Shown in pieces: positions 53,301-63,597 of a stretch of 64,000 nucleotides of DNA (the first letter of the stretch is position 1; each line of letters begins with the position of its first letter). The notes under the pieces were generated by a model that had not been told where the DNA came from, made no database searches, and saw only the letters and a list, made by a program, of their open reading frames with translations. Where the stretch lies: the NCBI GenBank assembly GCA_905221605.1, contig CAJNDS010002521.1:1-64000 (forward strand), read 5' to 3'. Source of the DNA: Symbiodinium natans (taxonomy: Eukaryota; Sar; Dinophyceae; Suessiales; Symbiodiniaceae). The position numbers and the translations under genes were made by a program.

Positions 53301-56300
53301 CGCAGGCCGTCGGACCGGGGGAAAGGGCGCATTGTTGACTTGTCCCGCGATGTGCGATGTTCCACGCCCGGGCGCTTCTTCCACGCGAACCGGGGTCCGG
53401 TCAGTCAGTTTACCGCTTGCTGCGAAAGCGACCTGGTCCAAATTGGTCCAAAAGACCCTAAGTGTCAAGTGAAAGCGAAAAAGCCAGTAGACCTTTCGGG
53501 GGAGGAACTTACACCAGGTCAATGCCCGCACGCGCCGCTGCACCAGCAGTGACCCCTCTGACAAAAGTAGCCAGCCATCAGGGCCATCATCATCGCTACT
53601 CAAAACGCAGCCACGAGAGGCACCAGAACCACGGATGGCAGCGCACAGACCAGCTTGCCCCTCCATTTAAGGGGAACTCACTTCAAGCATAAGGTTTCGA
53701 AGATAGTCGGCAGATGTAGCAAGGCTGATTCGATCCTTGCAAGCAACTGAGGGCTGCGCCGGACGGTGAAGTGATGGAGGCCACGGAAGAGGCTCAGCTG
53801 CAGGCGCCACGGGCCGTGCGGACGATGGTTCAACCGGTCGTTCGAGCCTTGTAGATTGGGATGTTCCCCTTTTATACTAACAGCTCCGTAATAGGGATTA
53901 TGGACTGTTAGTATTGTGGGGAACATCCCAACTTGATTCTGAGGACCTAAACCCCAAACCCCAAACGAGATCCAGAACTGTTGCTTCCGACCAGGGCAAA
54001 GAGGCAGAGGCCGTGCTGACCGCAGGCCGTGCTTGGGGCATGCTGAGCTCACTTAGGGTTTATAGGGTTTATAGGGTTTATAGGGTTTATAGGGTTTATA
54101 GGGTTTATAGGGTTTATAGGGTTTATAGGGTTTATAGGGTTTATAGGGTTTATAGGGTTTATAGGGTTTATAGGGTTTATAGGGTTTATAGGGTTTATAG
54201 GGTTTATAGGGTTTATAGGGTTTATAGGGTTTATAGGGTTTATAGGGTTTATAGGGTTTATAGGGTTTATAGGGTTTATGGGTTCATAGGGTTCCTAGGG
54301 TTTATAGGGTTCATAGGGTTTATAGGGTTTAGAGGGTTTATAGGGGTTATAGGGTTTATAGGGTTTATAGGGTTTATAGGGTTTAATTATAGGGTTTATA
54401 GGGTTTGGGGTTTAGGGTTTAGGGGTTAGGGTTTACTGTAGGGTCCATTCGGTATACAGCTTAGGGTTCCCGGACAGTCTGGGGTAGCAGGTAGGGAGAT
54501 CAGAGGGCGTAGGTTCAACAACCAAAACATGGAGTTCTTAGGGCAACGATGCGAAAAAGGGGACACCTCAGCTGTGTGGAATGCAGGAATGTCGACGTTC
54601 ACCTTGCCTCCCTTTTTTCGTCTTTGTCATCTGCCTCCTCTTTCGGCCTCATATTGAAAACTCCACCCCAAGAAAACCTCCAGGATCACTTGCACCAGCG
54701 CACTTGAGCATTTCCCAAACATCCCCAAAGTCAGCCTCCGACACCGCGCTCTCCGGGGTGGTTCCCTGCTCACCAAAAAGCCCACAGCTCCTGCCTACGC
54801 CATCCTAGGCCCAATCCTTTGCTTAGCAAAAGCCTAAACCCTAAACCCTCATGCGCTTTGCTTCGGACAGTGAAGAAACTCGGGAAACAAGTTCAGTAAA
54901 CAGTGGCAGGTGGTTTGTAGGGTCGCTCTCGAATTGCTTCGCCCCCTTGCGTAGAAGCAATGTAACCCGTTTTCCGTACCCCTAAACCCCAATCCCCAAA
55001 CCTCAAACCCTAAACCCTCCCCTACATGCAGGCCGTGACCACGATGCCGGCGAGCAAGTCTTCATCGACTACGACGGTGGCGTCGGACTCCGCCTGGCAT
55101 GGGAGATGGTGCACACTTACGGCCCCTCAGCATGTTAGGGTTTAGGGTTTAGGGTTTAGGGTTGTGTTATCCATCCGGTGGCAAGATTGTTGGTTGGACC
55201 ATTTGCAAAGCCACGTGCAGAGCCTTGGCGGCACTGGAATGGAGTTAGTTGCCACCGAGGCTTTGTTCCGAACAACATGCCTGCGTACGCCGGCAGGCAT
55301 CATGTCTTTGTCTTCGCAGGAGAGTGGTGTGAAGGAGCCAGAGCAAACAGACATGGATTATGCATTTTGAGGAGCATAATCTCTCAACGTAGTTCGAAGT
55401 TCGCCCATGTATCAAGCAAAACTTTTCCTTTGCTGCCTTGCAGCTGCAACTTCGCTCAGTTGCCAGACCATGCAAGCACTGTTCAGCGATGGCAGGCCAG
55501 TGTTCTTCGAGGGGGTCCAGGCAAGCGACTGTGTAGGGTTTAGAGTGTCATTAGGACGTAGGGGCTCCAATTAATCCCAAACCCTGCAAACTTCCAAATA
55601 TCCCTGAAACCTGTTTTTTGTTGCACTTTGCCCGCGTTCGCTTACCAGTAGCCTTCCCTTCGCTTTCCCTGATTCTCATACTAGTTCTGTGGAATTGCGT
55701 GCCTTAAGTCCTCCATCTTGCCCCCGAGTTCCCTACTAAACCGTAAACCCTAAACCCTAAACCCCAAACCCTTCTGGGGAGGCAGAGGATCCAATGGCAC
55801 GCCAGAAGCAGGCCTTGTTTGAGGCGCTGGGCGCGGACCCCGAGGCCTCAAAAGGGGTTTAGAACTACGACTTGGTCAACAACAAAACCAAAATAAGAAT
55901 ATTCTTCCTGATGAAGGCAATATGGGGAATGTTGTCTTTTGCTTTTGGAGGTTCTTATGCAAGTGGTAGAGAAGTGTGTAAGGTCTGCAGGGTCTTGTGG
56001 GCTTTCAGGCTAAAAGGGCTTGTGCAACTCTATGCCGTGGGCTTGCGACGAAGGCCTGCAACTTCTGTCCGGCCACTACCCTGCTGTTCGTTGCGCTGAC
56101 CGCATAAGATCTAACCTGATCGAGCTGCAGTAGTCAGCTATATCCCCCTCGGGAATTATTCTTTCTTTTTCTTTATATAAAACCAAGAGGGTACTAAACA
56201 CATTGTTTTTACTCAGGTTCGAAGGGGAGTATAGTCAGTAGTCGTGAGGGTGGAAGATGGGACATGGCCTGCGAGGTCTTGCAGGGATTCTGGCATGAGG

Positions 56301-56582
56301 TGAGACCCATTCGAGCCCAGTGCCTGGTCCGAAGTTCAAGTTCTTGGCGATGGAAAACCCTAAACCCTAAACCCTAAACCCTAAACCCTAAACCCTAAAC
56401 CCTAAACCCTAAATGCAGATAGGTAGAACTCGATACCCGCGTGTGTGCTAGGGTCTGCTGAGTGGCCGTCTTGCTCCTTCCAGGGCTCCGGCCAAGAGGT
56501 TTCGGCTTTCAAAAAGAATAAGATTAATTACTAACATCAATATATATATATATATATCTATATATATATATACATAATACAG

Positions 56583-56618
<36 letters not shown>

Positions 56619-58534
56619 TATAGATGCACAGTATACTAAAAACATATATATATATATATGTATATATTCTATCAATAATATGCACACTGATACTTGCTAC
56701 CAGTATTTGATGTCAAGGTGCAGGGCCATGGCTCCAAAGCTTCGCCTTGCCCATCTCAAAGAGGAGGCCCCCCCCCCCCCCCCCCGTGTGCACAGAGGGG
56801 GGGTTTAGGGTTTAGGGTTTAGGGTTTCGGGTTTAGGGTTTAGGGTTTGGGGTTTAGGGTTTAGGGTTTAGGGCACAGAGGGGGGCTCAAGAGAAGGCAT
56901 CATCGATCTTAGGGGACTTAAAGGAGGGACGCTTATAAGGGACTTTGGGGGTTGTGGTGGGGTTTGATTTTAGGGAGAGAGGTATGTATATATAGGGGTT
57001 ATCATTGAGGGGGGGGAGGAGAATACAGAGTTAGCGCCTGCAACACGTTGAGGTCCCCCTCAACGTGCCGAACATGCGAAAGCTTCTTCCATGCCAAACC
57101 CGCTCAACGTGCCGAACATGCGAAAACTTCTTCCATGCTAAACCCGAATCCTTACTTGGAGGTTCATGGGTAGTTCTAAGTGGGGGTTATAAGTAGGGTT
57201 ACTATGCTTATAAGCTTATTTAGGGTACTTACCACCCTACTTAAAACTACCCATATGAACCTCCAAGTAAACCATCCTAAACCCTGAACCCTAAACCCTA
57301 AACCCTCAACCCTAAACCCTAAACCCTAAACCCTAAACCCTAAACCCTAAACCCCCTCAATGCATTGGCATGTCTTCGCCACATGGCTCCGCAGGACGGG
57401 CCGCTCGCTGCCGACCTCGCTTCCTGGAAGGCTGAGCCCAAGGCACCAGCAGAATATTCAGACTAATAATAATGATGATAATAGAAATAATAGTAGGATA
57501 AGAAGAAAAAAAATAAGAAAGGTAGTGAGAATAGTGGTAATAATCGGAGAAACAAGAGAAGTAATGATAGTAGTAAGAATAGAAATAGCAATAATAATGA
57601 TATTGATATCTCTTTCTAGTATTAGTATTGTTGCCTTAGCATGTTATGGAAAGTGTTATTAGTATATCGTATCTTCGTAGAGTATTGAATCATTGCCTCA
57701 GCATAATTATACTGGAATGTGATTAGTATCTTATATCTTTTAAAGGACTGCATCATGGCCTTAGCAAACTATACCTTAGTGTCTTAGTATACTATTCAAG
57801 AGATCAGCAGCTGGGGCTGTGGGCTGTGTTGGCTTCGGAATGCGTTGAGCACTGGCCTCGAATATCGAGGGACTTGACCCTTCGGCTGAACTTCGGCTGA
57901 AAGATACGCTGCTCTAAACCCTAAACCCTAAACCCTAAACCCTAAACCCTAAACCCTAAACCCTAAACCCTAAACCTGTGCGGATGCGGCCACCTCTGCA
58001 AGGCCACGCTCCAGGCACTGCAGGCGCCGATCAGCGAGGCTCTGAGTAGTAGTTGGAGGAGGAGTAGCAGTAGCTTAGGGTTCAGGGTTTAGGGTTTAGG
58101 GTTTGGGGTTTAGGGTTTCGGATTTGGGGTATCTTTTGATAGTATTCGTACTAACCAGAAGTAAACACTAGGATGTCATTGTTGCGCTCCCTCTCCACCT
58201 CCCTCTCCCTCGCACTCCCACTCCCAACCAAAGACTGTTCCTAAACCCTGAACCTTAAAACTTGAAGCCTGGACGTTTCAGGAACATCAGGCCCAGCATC
58301 AATGCACCTCTGGATCTGTCACCGGTTTCTGTTCGAGTATGTCCAGCGTTAGTTCGCGGTGGGGCAACTTACTCTCGAAGAAAGGTTGTCACTTGCGATT
58401 GTCGATTCATCATGAAACGGCTGAGATGTGACGGTCCAGATTTTTTGGGGGGGAAACACAGACATAGACACAGGCAAAGACACAGACACATAGACACACG
58501 GACACACGGACACACGGGGACACAGGGACACAGA

Positions 58535-58572
<38 letters not shown>

Positions 58573-59455
58573 GAGACAGAGAGAGAGAGAGAGAGAGATC
58601 AGGAAGAGAGAGAGAGAGCGAGAGAGAGAGAGAGAGAGAGAGACCGGGGCAGCTCTCCCTTCGGGGGGGGCTAAGCGTGTGGAGAGAGAGAGAGAGAGAG
58701 CAAGAAAGAGAGAGAGAGAGAGAGACGCACACTCACACAGACACACAAACAAACAGACACACACACAAAAACACACACACACACACAAAATTAAAAACAC
58801 ACGCACACACACAAAAGCAAACACACACTCACACATTTACATAAATAAATAAATGAATCAAATATACATATAAATGTAATATATATATATATATACATAT
58901 ACATATGCATATATTGCTTGCATATATATATATATATATATATATATCAGTTGGTTTCACCTTGATGTGGACGACTGTGGCCCGTCAGAAATCGTATGTT
59001 GAGCAGTCTTGATAAGAACCCCAAACCCTGAACCCTAAACAATATAATGGAAGGTACTGGTACGCAGTTCCTTTTGTGCTGATGCAGGAGAATGAAAAGA
59101 AAGTTGCTGAGCAGGCCCACCGCTGGTACAGTGCCGGGCGCTGTAAGCTACTAGTATCATGATTTGCACGTGAACGGTTTGCTCTGGAGCTGACTCAGTG
59201 GTCAGATGATTAAGCCCAGTTTTTGCAGGAAGTCCCGAATTATGGTGATTACATCCGGTCCCGCGCCAGGTTGTGAGCGCGTGCTCCGATGCACTCTCGG
59301 GGCTTCCCGCGGAAGAAGAGCTCAAAGACAAAGCTCTCGTGCGGGAAACGGAGAACGAGGCAGTTGAGAGGGAGGGGAGGGGTGAGGGCGGGGGGGCTCA
59401 GTTGGATGTGGTCAGTTGCAAAGAGGTTCCGTCAGATGCCACGAAGTACCCCTAA
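50301..59455 (+). CDS. SET-domain protein lysine methyltransferase, Rubisco-LSMT/SETD3-like, multi-exon
   Basis: This family uses S-adenosylmethionine to methylate protein side chains through a split SET domain plus a helical substrate-binding half. Exons: 50301-50407 (KAGDVLLRVPASMHIS, N-SET); 51303-51332 (ATLALGLLAE); 51512-51552 (VSKKESSKFWPYL); 51923 to about 51990 (SPLDLAAEQQRLGLLE); 52234-52312 (IQEMAKDVPDLSAELTEEE); 52455 to about 52600 (WAHAIVLTRALPFG and LIPGLDLANHE, the NHx motif); 55032 to about 55124 (AGEQVFIDYD and LAWEMVHTYG, C-SET); 55782-55844 (DPMARQKQALFEALGADPE); 57395-57430; 58003-58038 (ATLQALQAPISE); 59088 to about 59140 (ENEKKVAEQAHRWYSAG); and 59270-59455 (ALSGLPAEEELKDKALVRET) with TAA at 59453-59455. 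Phase joins exactly at 51332/51512, 51552/51923 and 58038/59088. The first exon, hence any plastid transit peptide, is not found. Missing pieces lie near 50.5-51.2 and 55.1-55.8 kb. The substrate cannot be inferred. Confidence 0.88.
50893..51010. mobile_element. Family G element, copy 2 (SET-gene intron)
   Basis: Shares CCTTCTTAACCCTCTTCTGG, GGGACCTTATTCAGAGGGTC and GGTCCCCCTAATCCTATCCC with the copy at 44549. Confidence 0.75.
51117..51259. mobile_element. Family D element, copy 5, with internal duplication
   Basis: Left TTTTGCTTACGAACCCTAAA, right GGGGGGTTCTTAAGCGAATC. The core (TTTAATCCCTAATCTGCCCT and TATAAGGAAGATA) is present twice. Confidence 0.8.
52008..52112. mobile_element. Family C MITE-like element, copy 20
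   Basis: Runs from AGGGTTCACGAAAATAGGGG to CCTGGTTTCGGAAACCACC. CTGACATT before it and AATGTCAG after it extend the inverted repeat outward. Confidence 0.82.
52599..52728. mobile_element. Family C element, copy 21, flanked by CACATG
   Basis: Between CACATG at 52599-52604 and CACATG at 52723-52728 lies GGGGGGGTACGAAAACAAGC through to CCCCTAATTTCTAAACCCCC. It begins at the end of the NHx-motif exon of the SET gene. Confidence 0.82.
53119..53278. repeat. GC-rich 160-base inverted repeat
   Basis: GACCGGGCCC and GCGCAGAA on the left pair with TTCTGCGCCC and GGGCCCGGTC on the right. The centre is a strong hairpin (CCCCCCGCCCT / AGGGCGGGGGG) at about 53186-53210. No telomere-type units are near, and the composition is unlike the surroundings. 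Located in the intron between the two SET half-motif exons. Confidence 0.75.
53852..53933. mobile_element. Family E element, copy 3
   Basis: Left TTGGGATGTTCCCCTTTTAT, right GTGGGGAACATCCCAA, with ACTAACAG / CTGTTAGT in the inner arms. Confidence 0.85.
54053..54420. repeat. (TTTATAGGG)n array, about 38 units
   Basis: A long, very regular array of the 9-base variant TTTATAGGG (telomere unit plus TA), becoming irregular after 54280 and returning to TTTAGGG at the end. It lies in a SET-gene intron. The Arg-Val-Tyr repeat frame is an artefact of the 9-base unit. Confidence 0.97.
55949..55971. mobile_element. Family D fragment (right end)
   Basis: GGAGGTTCTTATGCAAGTGGT resembles the right end of family D. 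The matching left end near 55862 is barely recognisable. Confidence 0.45.
56538..56665. repeat. (TA)n microsatellite
   Basis: Several TATATATA runs separated by short unique bits, in a SET-gene intron. Confidence 0.92.
57059..57148. repeat. Tandem duplication of about 45 bases
   Basis: CTCAACGTGCCGAACATGCG followed by AAAGCTTCTTCCATGCC occurs twice in a row with two base differences. Confidence 0.9.
57153..57269. mobile_element. Family B element, copy 9
   Basis: Left TACTTGGAGGTTCATGGGTA, right CATATGAACCTCCAAGTA. Nearly complete, in a SET-gene intron. Confidence 0.88.
57455..57640. other. AAT/AGAAAT-rich low-complexity stretch
   Basis: Irregular AATAATAATGATGATAATAG-type sequence with no inverted-repeat structure. 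Non-coding, in a SET-gene intron. Confidence 0.7.
58456..58860. repeat. CA and GA microsatellite block
   Basis: ACACAGACAC and GGACACAC repeats, a CA run (58535-58566), GA runs (58575-58645, 58680-58725), then CACA/CAAA repeats. The His/Thr/Arg-rich frames on both strands are artefacts. In a SET-gene intron between the exons at 58003 and 59088. Confidence 0.95.
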
Positions 59456-60868
59456 CAGACAAGAAGGGCTGAAGCAAGCAATGAGGGCGAGGGAAGAGCA
59501 GCACCAATGCAAAAGGACAATCACTTGAAAAGACAGACGCGCGCACGCAAGGGACAAGCGCCGTTGCGTCTGCGTTGTCTCCACAAACAGCGTGTCAATA
59601 CTGGGCACAAAAGGCAGTCGGCGCAGCCCAGGCCATGTCATAAGGGCACATAAGGGCACCTCCTGGTTCGACCACGTCTTGGCCCCTACCTGCACGGTTA
59701 TTTCCAACCAAATTGACGTACCCTTACCATCGAAAAGCACTATGATCCTGACGGCTCAAAACTCCAAAGGGTTACCTCCATATTGGGAATCTCCTGGCTC
59801 GCAAGTTGGAAATGAAGGCCGCTCTTTGCTCGTGGCTCTAGTGCACGTTGTCTGGCTTTCGATACCAACGGGCACGAACCACTGGGCGGTTTCCCTAAAC
59901 CTTAAACATTGCTGAGTTGACAGCTCCAAAATCATGGTGTCCTGTTTTTAGAACCGAGCACACCAGTCCCTATCATTGGCACAAAGTTGTCGTGCAGGAG
60001 CCTTTGGAGGTTCGCACTCGCCTGGCGGCAGCTTGGCAAGACGTGGTGCACTGCGGTGCGCAGGGGCGGGAACCTAGATCCTCCACGTTGGCCTCATGTA
60101 GCTAGAAAGAGACACAGCCACAGCCACATCGCTGAAAGCTGCCAGCGACTGCCAGGGAGTTCAGAGTTGGGATAAGACGGACATGAACATGCTAATGGGC
60201 CAAAGAGCCATCATGAGCGGATGTGAACCACGTGATCCTGTAACCGAGCCTGAAGTTCCCTTCACTGATTCACAGCCTCGGCTCTTAGGACTGCACAACG
60301 CAAGATTTTGGGGGAAGAATGGGAATAATCGCATGAGGTTCTCTAGCTGCCTTTAACATCCTTTGTAGCACTCTAAACCTCTTTTAGCTGCATGGTAGAC
60401 TTAGGCCCGCGTGCTCTTGGGCGAGCGGCTCGCCCTGGAGACCTGCATCCGCGAATGGACTGAAATCACAGGCTGACGTTGCTCGACACCGGCTTGCCAA
60501 CACGCCTGCGCAAAAAGGAGAAAGACAAAGCATGTGGGGGCTCACGATATTAGGGCTACCCCCTTGGGGTGCTGATTAGAAGGGGATCCTACTTGAGGAT
60601 CCCCTACTAAGTGGGGGGTCTATATGTGGGAGCGTGTATTATCGCTAAACGCTAAACCCTATGTTGGTGCTTACGGTCGAAGTGATGATGTTGGCTGACA
60701 GTGGAGCCTGGCAGTTGCAGTAGAAGTGCCAGAGCATCAGCATTGATGCGTGGAGTTCACGATACTGAGAGATCTACGACCCCTAAACCCTAAACCCTAC
60801 TGTAAACCCTAAACCCTAAACTTACTGAACCCTAAACCCTAATCCTAAACCCACGATGATTGGCAAAG
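59456..60868. other. Spacer downstream of the SET gene
   Basis: Largely free of telomere-type units until 60645. A family C copy is at 60536. An open segment at about 59990-60105 (EPLEVRTRLAAAWQDVVHCG) looks protein-like but is unassigned. No polyadenylation or promoter signal is recognisable. Confidence 0.45.
60536..60645. mobile_element. Family C element, copy 22
   Basis: GGGGGCTCACGATATTAGGG, core GGGGATCCTACTTGAGGATC, right end GTGTATTATCGCTAAACGC. Confidence 0.7.
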
Positions 60869-61540
60869 ATGGGCTCTTTGGCAGCTGAGGTGTGGTCTGC
60901 AGCCCGAGCCAACGAGCTCGACCTGGCAACTTTGTTGAAAGCCGCAGAGGCCGCCGTCGCCACTTTGAGGCAGTTAGGGTTTAGGGTTTAGGGTTTAGGG
61001 TTTAGGGTTTAGGGTTTAGGGTTTAGGATGTAGGATGTAGGATGTAGGATGTAGGATGTAGGATGTAGGGTTTGGGTGATGTAGAAGTGGGACGTGGTGG
61101 CACCCTCAACCTGCATCAGTTGGCTCTTTGCTCAGATTTGCTCACTTTGCTCTCAGAATCCCTTTTACCAGACATTTAGTCACCATGGTCATTTCTGGGG
61201 CCGGAGCCTGGTTTTCATGAGCTGCTCTTGTCAGCAGCATACAGCTTTGTTGTACACAAACCTAGGGGGAGCAGGCGAGAACTCATCCCCAGGTGGAGCC
61301 AGATATCCCACATCTCACCAGACACCAGATACCTAAACCTGTGTCCTGGGAGTTGCTTACCCAGGGCATCCTTGACTCTCCATAGAGGCTCAGGTCGGGC
61401 TGAGACTGCACAGCCTTCTCGAAACACATTTTTTAGTGATTTTTAGTGCAAAGTGCAGGGACTATGGAGTTTTCGGGTTCCTAGTAGCACCAGGGCAGCA
61501 CTCCGCCATCATTGTTAGACACTCAGAACCAGTCACTCTT

Positions 61541-61573
<33 letters not shown>

Positions 61574-62107
61574 GTATATATATCTCTCTCTCTCTCTCGC
61601 TCCCTCCCCGTGGCCCTGACGACGACGGCCGAATGATGAATGGGCAATATGCAACAACGGTGCGCGACGTATGTAGCGCAGGCAGAGGGGACGGAACCCG
61701 ACACAACGGTGTGATTCACTGTCAACCTGGGCCCGAGGATGCAAAACGTCCCAGAAACACCCAGAAAATCAGCGCCCCCAACTTTAAGGCCGTCCCCACT
61801 CCGCCCTATATCCCGAAGCCCTAAACCCTAAACCTTAAACCCTAAACCCTAAGCCCTAAACCCTAAACCCTAAAAGCTAAACCCTAAACCCTAAACCCTA
61901 AACCCTAAACCCTAAACCCTAAACCCTAAACCCTAAACCCTAAACCCTAAACCCTAAACCCTAAACCCCAAACCCTAAACCCTAAACCCTAAACCCTAAA
62001 CCCTAACCCTCGCAGAATCCCAGGCCTTGGGCGCCGGTGGTGCCGAGCTCCGGGGCCTTGTCGCCAATACGGCGCTGCGGCGGCGGAGCGAGCTTGATGG
62101 GCCCGCG
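60869..62107 (+). CDS. Unrecognised gene, first exons (partial)
   Basis: A possible start at 60869 opens MGSLAAEVWSAARANELDLA and continues TLLKAAEAAVATLRQ to about 60973. A second segment after a CGCAG acceptor at about 62012 reads LGAGGAELRGLVANTALRRR. Both are Ala/Leu/Arg-rich helix. Long telomere-type arrays (60965-61026, 61815-62008) lie between. I do not recognise the family, and the gene probably continues beyond 62.1 kb. Confidence 0.35.
61021..61072. repeat. (GATGTAG)n variant array
   Basis: Six units of GATGTAG follow directly on a TTTAGGG array, keeping the 7-base period but not the telomere sequence, then return to GGTTTGGG. Confidence 0.9.
61540..61598. repeat. TA then TC microsatellite
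   Basis: TATATATA runs followed by TCTCTCTC. Short, non-coding. Confidence 0.9.
61815..62008. repeat. Long (CCCTAAA)n array
   Basis: About 27 units with rare variants, the longest array in the window. It ends three bases before CTCGCAG, a plausible splice acceptor for the 62012 segment. Confidence 0.95.
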
Positions 62108-62125
62108 GAAGGGGGGGGGGGGGGG

Positions 62126-62330
62126 GGGAGAGGGTTTAGCGGGTTTAGCGGGTTTAGCGGGTTTAGGGGGTTTAGGGGGTTTAGGGTGTTTGGGGGGTTT
62201 AGGGGGTTTGGGGGGGGGTTTAGGGGGGGGTTAAGCGGGGGGGTTTAGGGGGTTGGTTTGGGGGGTTTAGGGGGTTTAGGCGGTTTAGGGGTTTAGGGGG
62301 TTTGGGGTTTAGGGTTTGGGGGTTGGGGTG
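62126..62330. repeat. G-enriched telomere variant array (GGGTTTAGC / GGGGGTTTA)
   Basis: Starts as GGGTTTAGC units and changes to GGTTTAGGGG with growing G runs. It immediately follows a G run and precedes a family B copy. Confidence 0.9.
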
Positions 62331-62333
62331 GGC

Positions 62334-62429
62334 TACTTGGAGGTTCACAAGTAGGGTTATAAGTAGGAGAACCATAACCGTACTTAGGGTACTTCTAGCC
62401 TTCATAACTACGCATGAACCTTCAAGTAG
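62334..62429. mobile_element. Family B element, copy 10
   Basis: Left TACTTGGAGGTTCACAAGTA, right CGCATGAACCTTCAAGTA. Confidence 0.8.
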
Positions 62430-62520
62430 CGGGGTCAGGAGGGTTAAGGTTTAGGGGTTAGGGTCTCTCTGGGGGTTAGCAGTTTCGGGGTTAGGTTTAA
62501 GGTTAAGGGGGGGTAGGGTT

Positions 62521-62692
62521 GTCGAAGGGTAGTTACATGGTCCCTTAAAACGGGCCCTTAAAGCGGTACTCCGTATGTACCTCTTGTTATCCCTATACAT
62601 CCCTGTACAAATTAAAGGCCCACACATCAGAACCCTTCAAAGGAGGTTAGAGACCGAACTAAGGGCCCGTGTAACTACCCTTGAAGGTTGGG
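62521..62692. mobile_element. Family F element, copy 2
   Basis: GAAGGGTAGTTACATGGTCC on the left and GGGCCCGTGTAACTACCCTT on the right are complementary. A second inner pair is present. Longer than the copy at 36317. Confidence 0.75.
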
Positions 62693-63169
62693 GTTCAGGA
62701 TGGTGAAGGGTTTAGGGTTTAGGGTTTAGGGTTTAGGGTTTAGGGTTTAGGGTTTAGAGTTTCGTGGAGTACGTTTAGGGCCCGCGGGCTATTCTTGCGT
62801 GTACCCTATACTGTCGAGTCCGGTTCCCAAAGCCTGAACCCAAACCTTGGGCCTCAAACCTTCAACCCCAACCGGGTGGGGGGGGGGGGGGGGGGGAGGA
62901 AATGTGGAATTTCGAACGGCGCAAAAAGCGCGTGTAAACCCTAACCTACCCTAAACCCTAAGCCCCTCGAGGCACGCTCTACCCCCCAACTCTCGATACA
63001 TGAGGCATATAGATCCGAGACTCCGACAGAAGGGGCAGTGTTGGGCTCATGCCAGGCCGATTCAAGGTCGAGGCAGCCAGGGTATTAGTCAGACCGACCT
63101 GTCCTATTATCATTCTTAATTATTAGTATCATGATTTTTTCTTCTTATTTTTTATTACCTACGTATGAC

Positions 63170-63202
63170 CCTACTTCTAACTACCCATGAACCTCCAAGT
63201 AC
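63170..63202. mobile_element. Family B element, copy 11 (right half only)
   Basis: CCTACTTCTAACTACCCATG followed by AACCTCCAAGTA. The left half is absent. Confidence 0.7.
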
Positions 63203-63437
63203 TCCTGGATTGGGTGATGTGTGCCGGCAGTTTGTGCCAACCGTGTTGCCTAAACCCTAAACCCGAAACCCGAAACCCTAAACCCTAAACCCCAAACCCT
63301 AAACCCTAAACCCTAAACCCCAACCCCTAAACCCTAAACCCCAAACCCCAAACCCTAAACCCTGGGAGGCCAACAGCCTTGGCTTTCTCAGAGCTTCTGA
63401 GCCAACTCGGCTTACATCCGGAGGCTGCGGGTGCCCT

Positions 63438-63597
63438 TTATTGGAGGTTCGTGGGTGGTTATAAGTAGGGTTGTAAGTAGAGTTGCTCTACTTACAGCCT
63501 TTCTTGGGGTACTTATAGCCTTCCTTATAACTATACTTGCAACCTTACTTGGGGTACTTATAGCCCTACTTAGAACTACACACGAACCTGCTAGTAC
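63438..63597. mobile_element. Family B element, copy 12, with inner duplication
   Basis: Left TTATTGGAGGTTCGTGGGTG, right CTACACACGAACCTGCTAGT. GGGGTACTTATAGCC occurs twice inside. Confidence 0.78.

Noticed and set aside
53914-54429. 171-codon open frame with Arg-Val-Tyr repeats
   Set aside because: Produced by the 9-base TTTATAGGG array, which has no stop in this frame. It lies in an intron of the SET gene.
58262-58852. 196-codon His/Thr/Arg-rich frame and the Leu/Ser/Val/Cys-rich frames opposite
   Set aside because: Explained by CA and GA microsatellites within a SET-gene intron.
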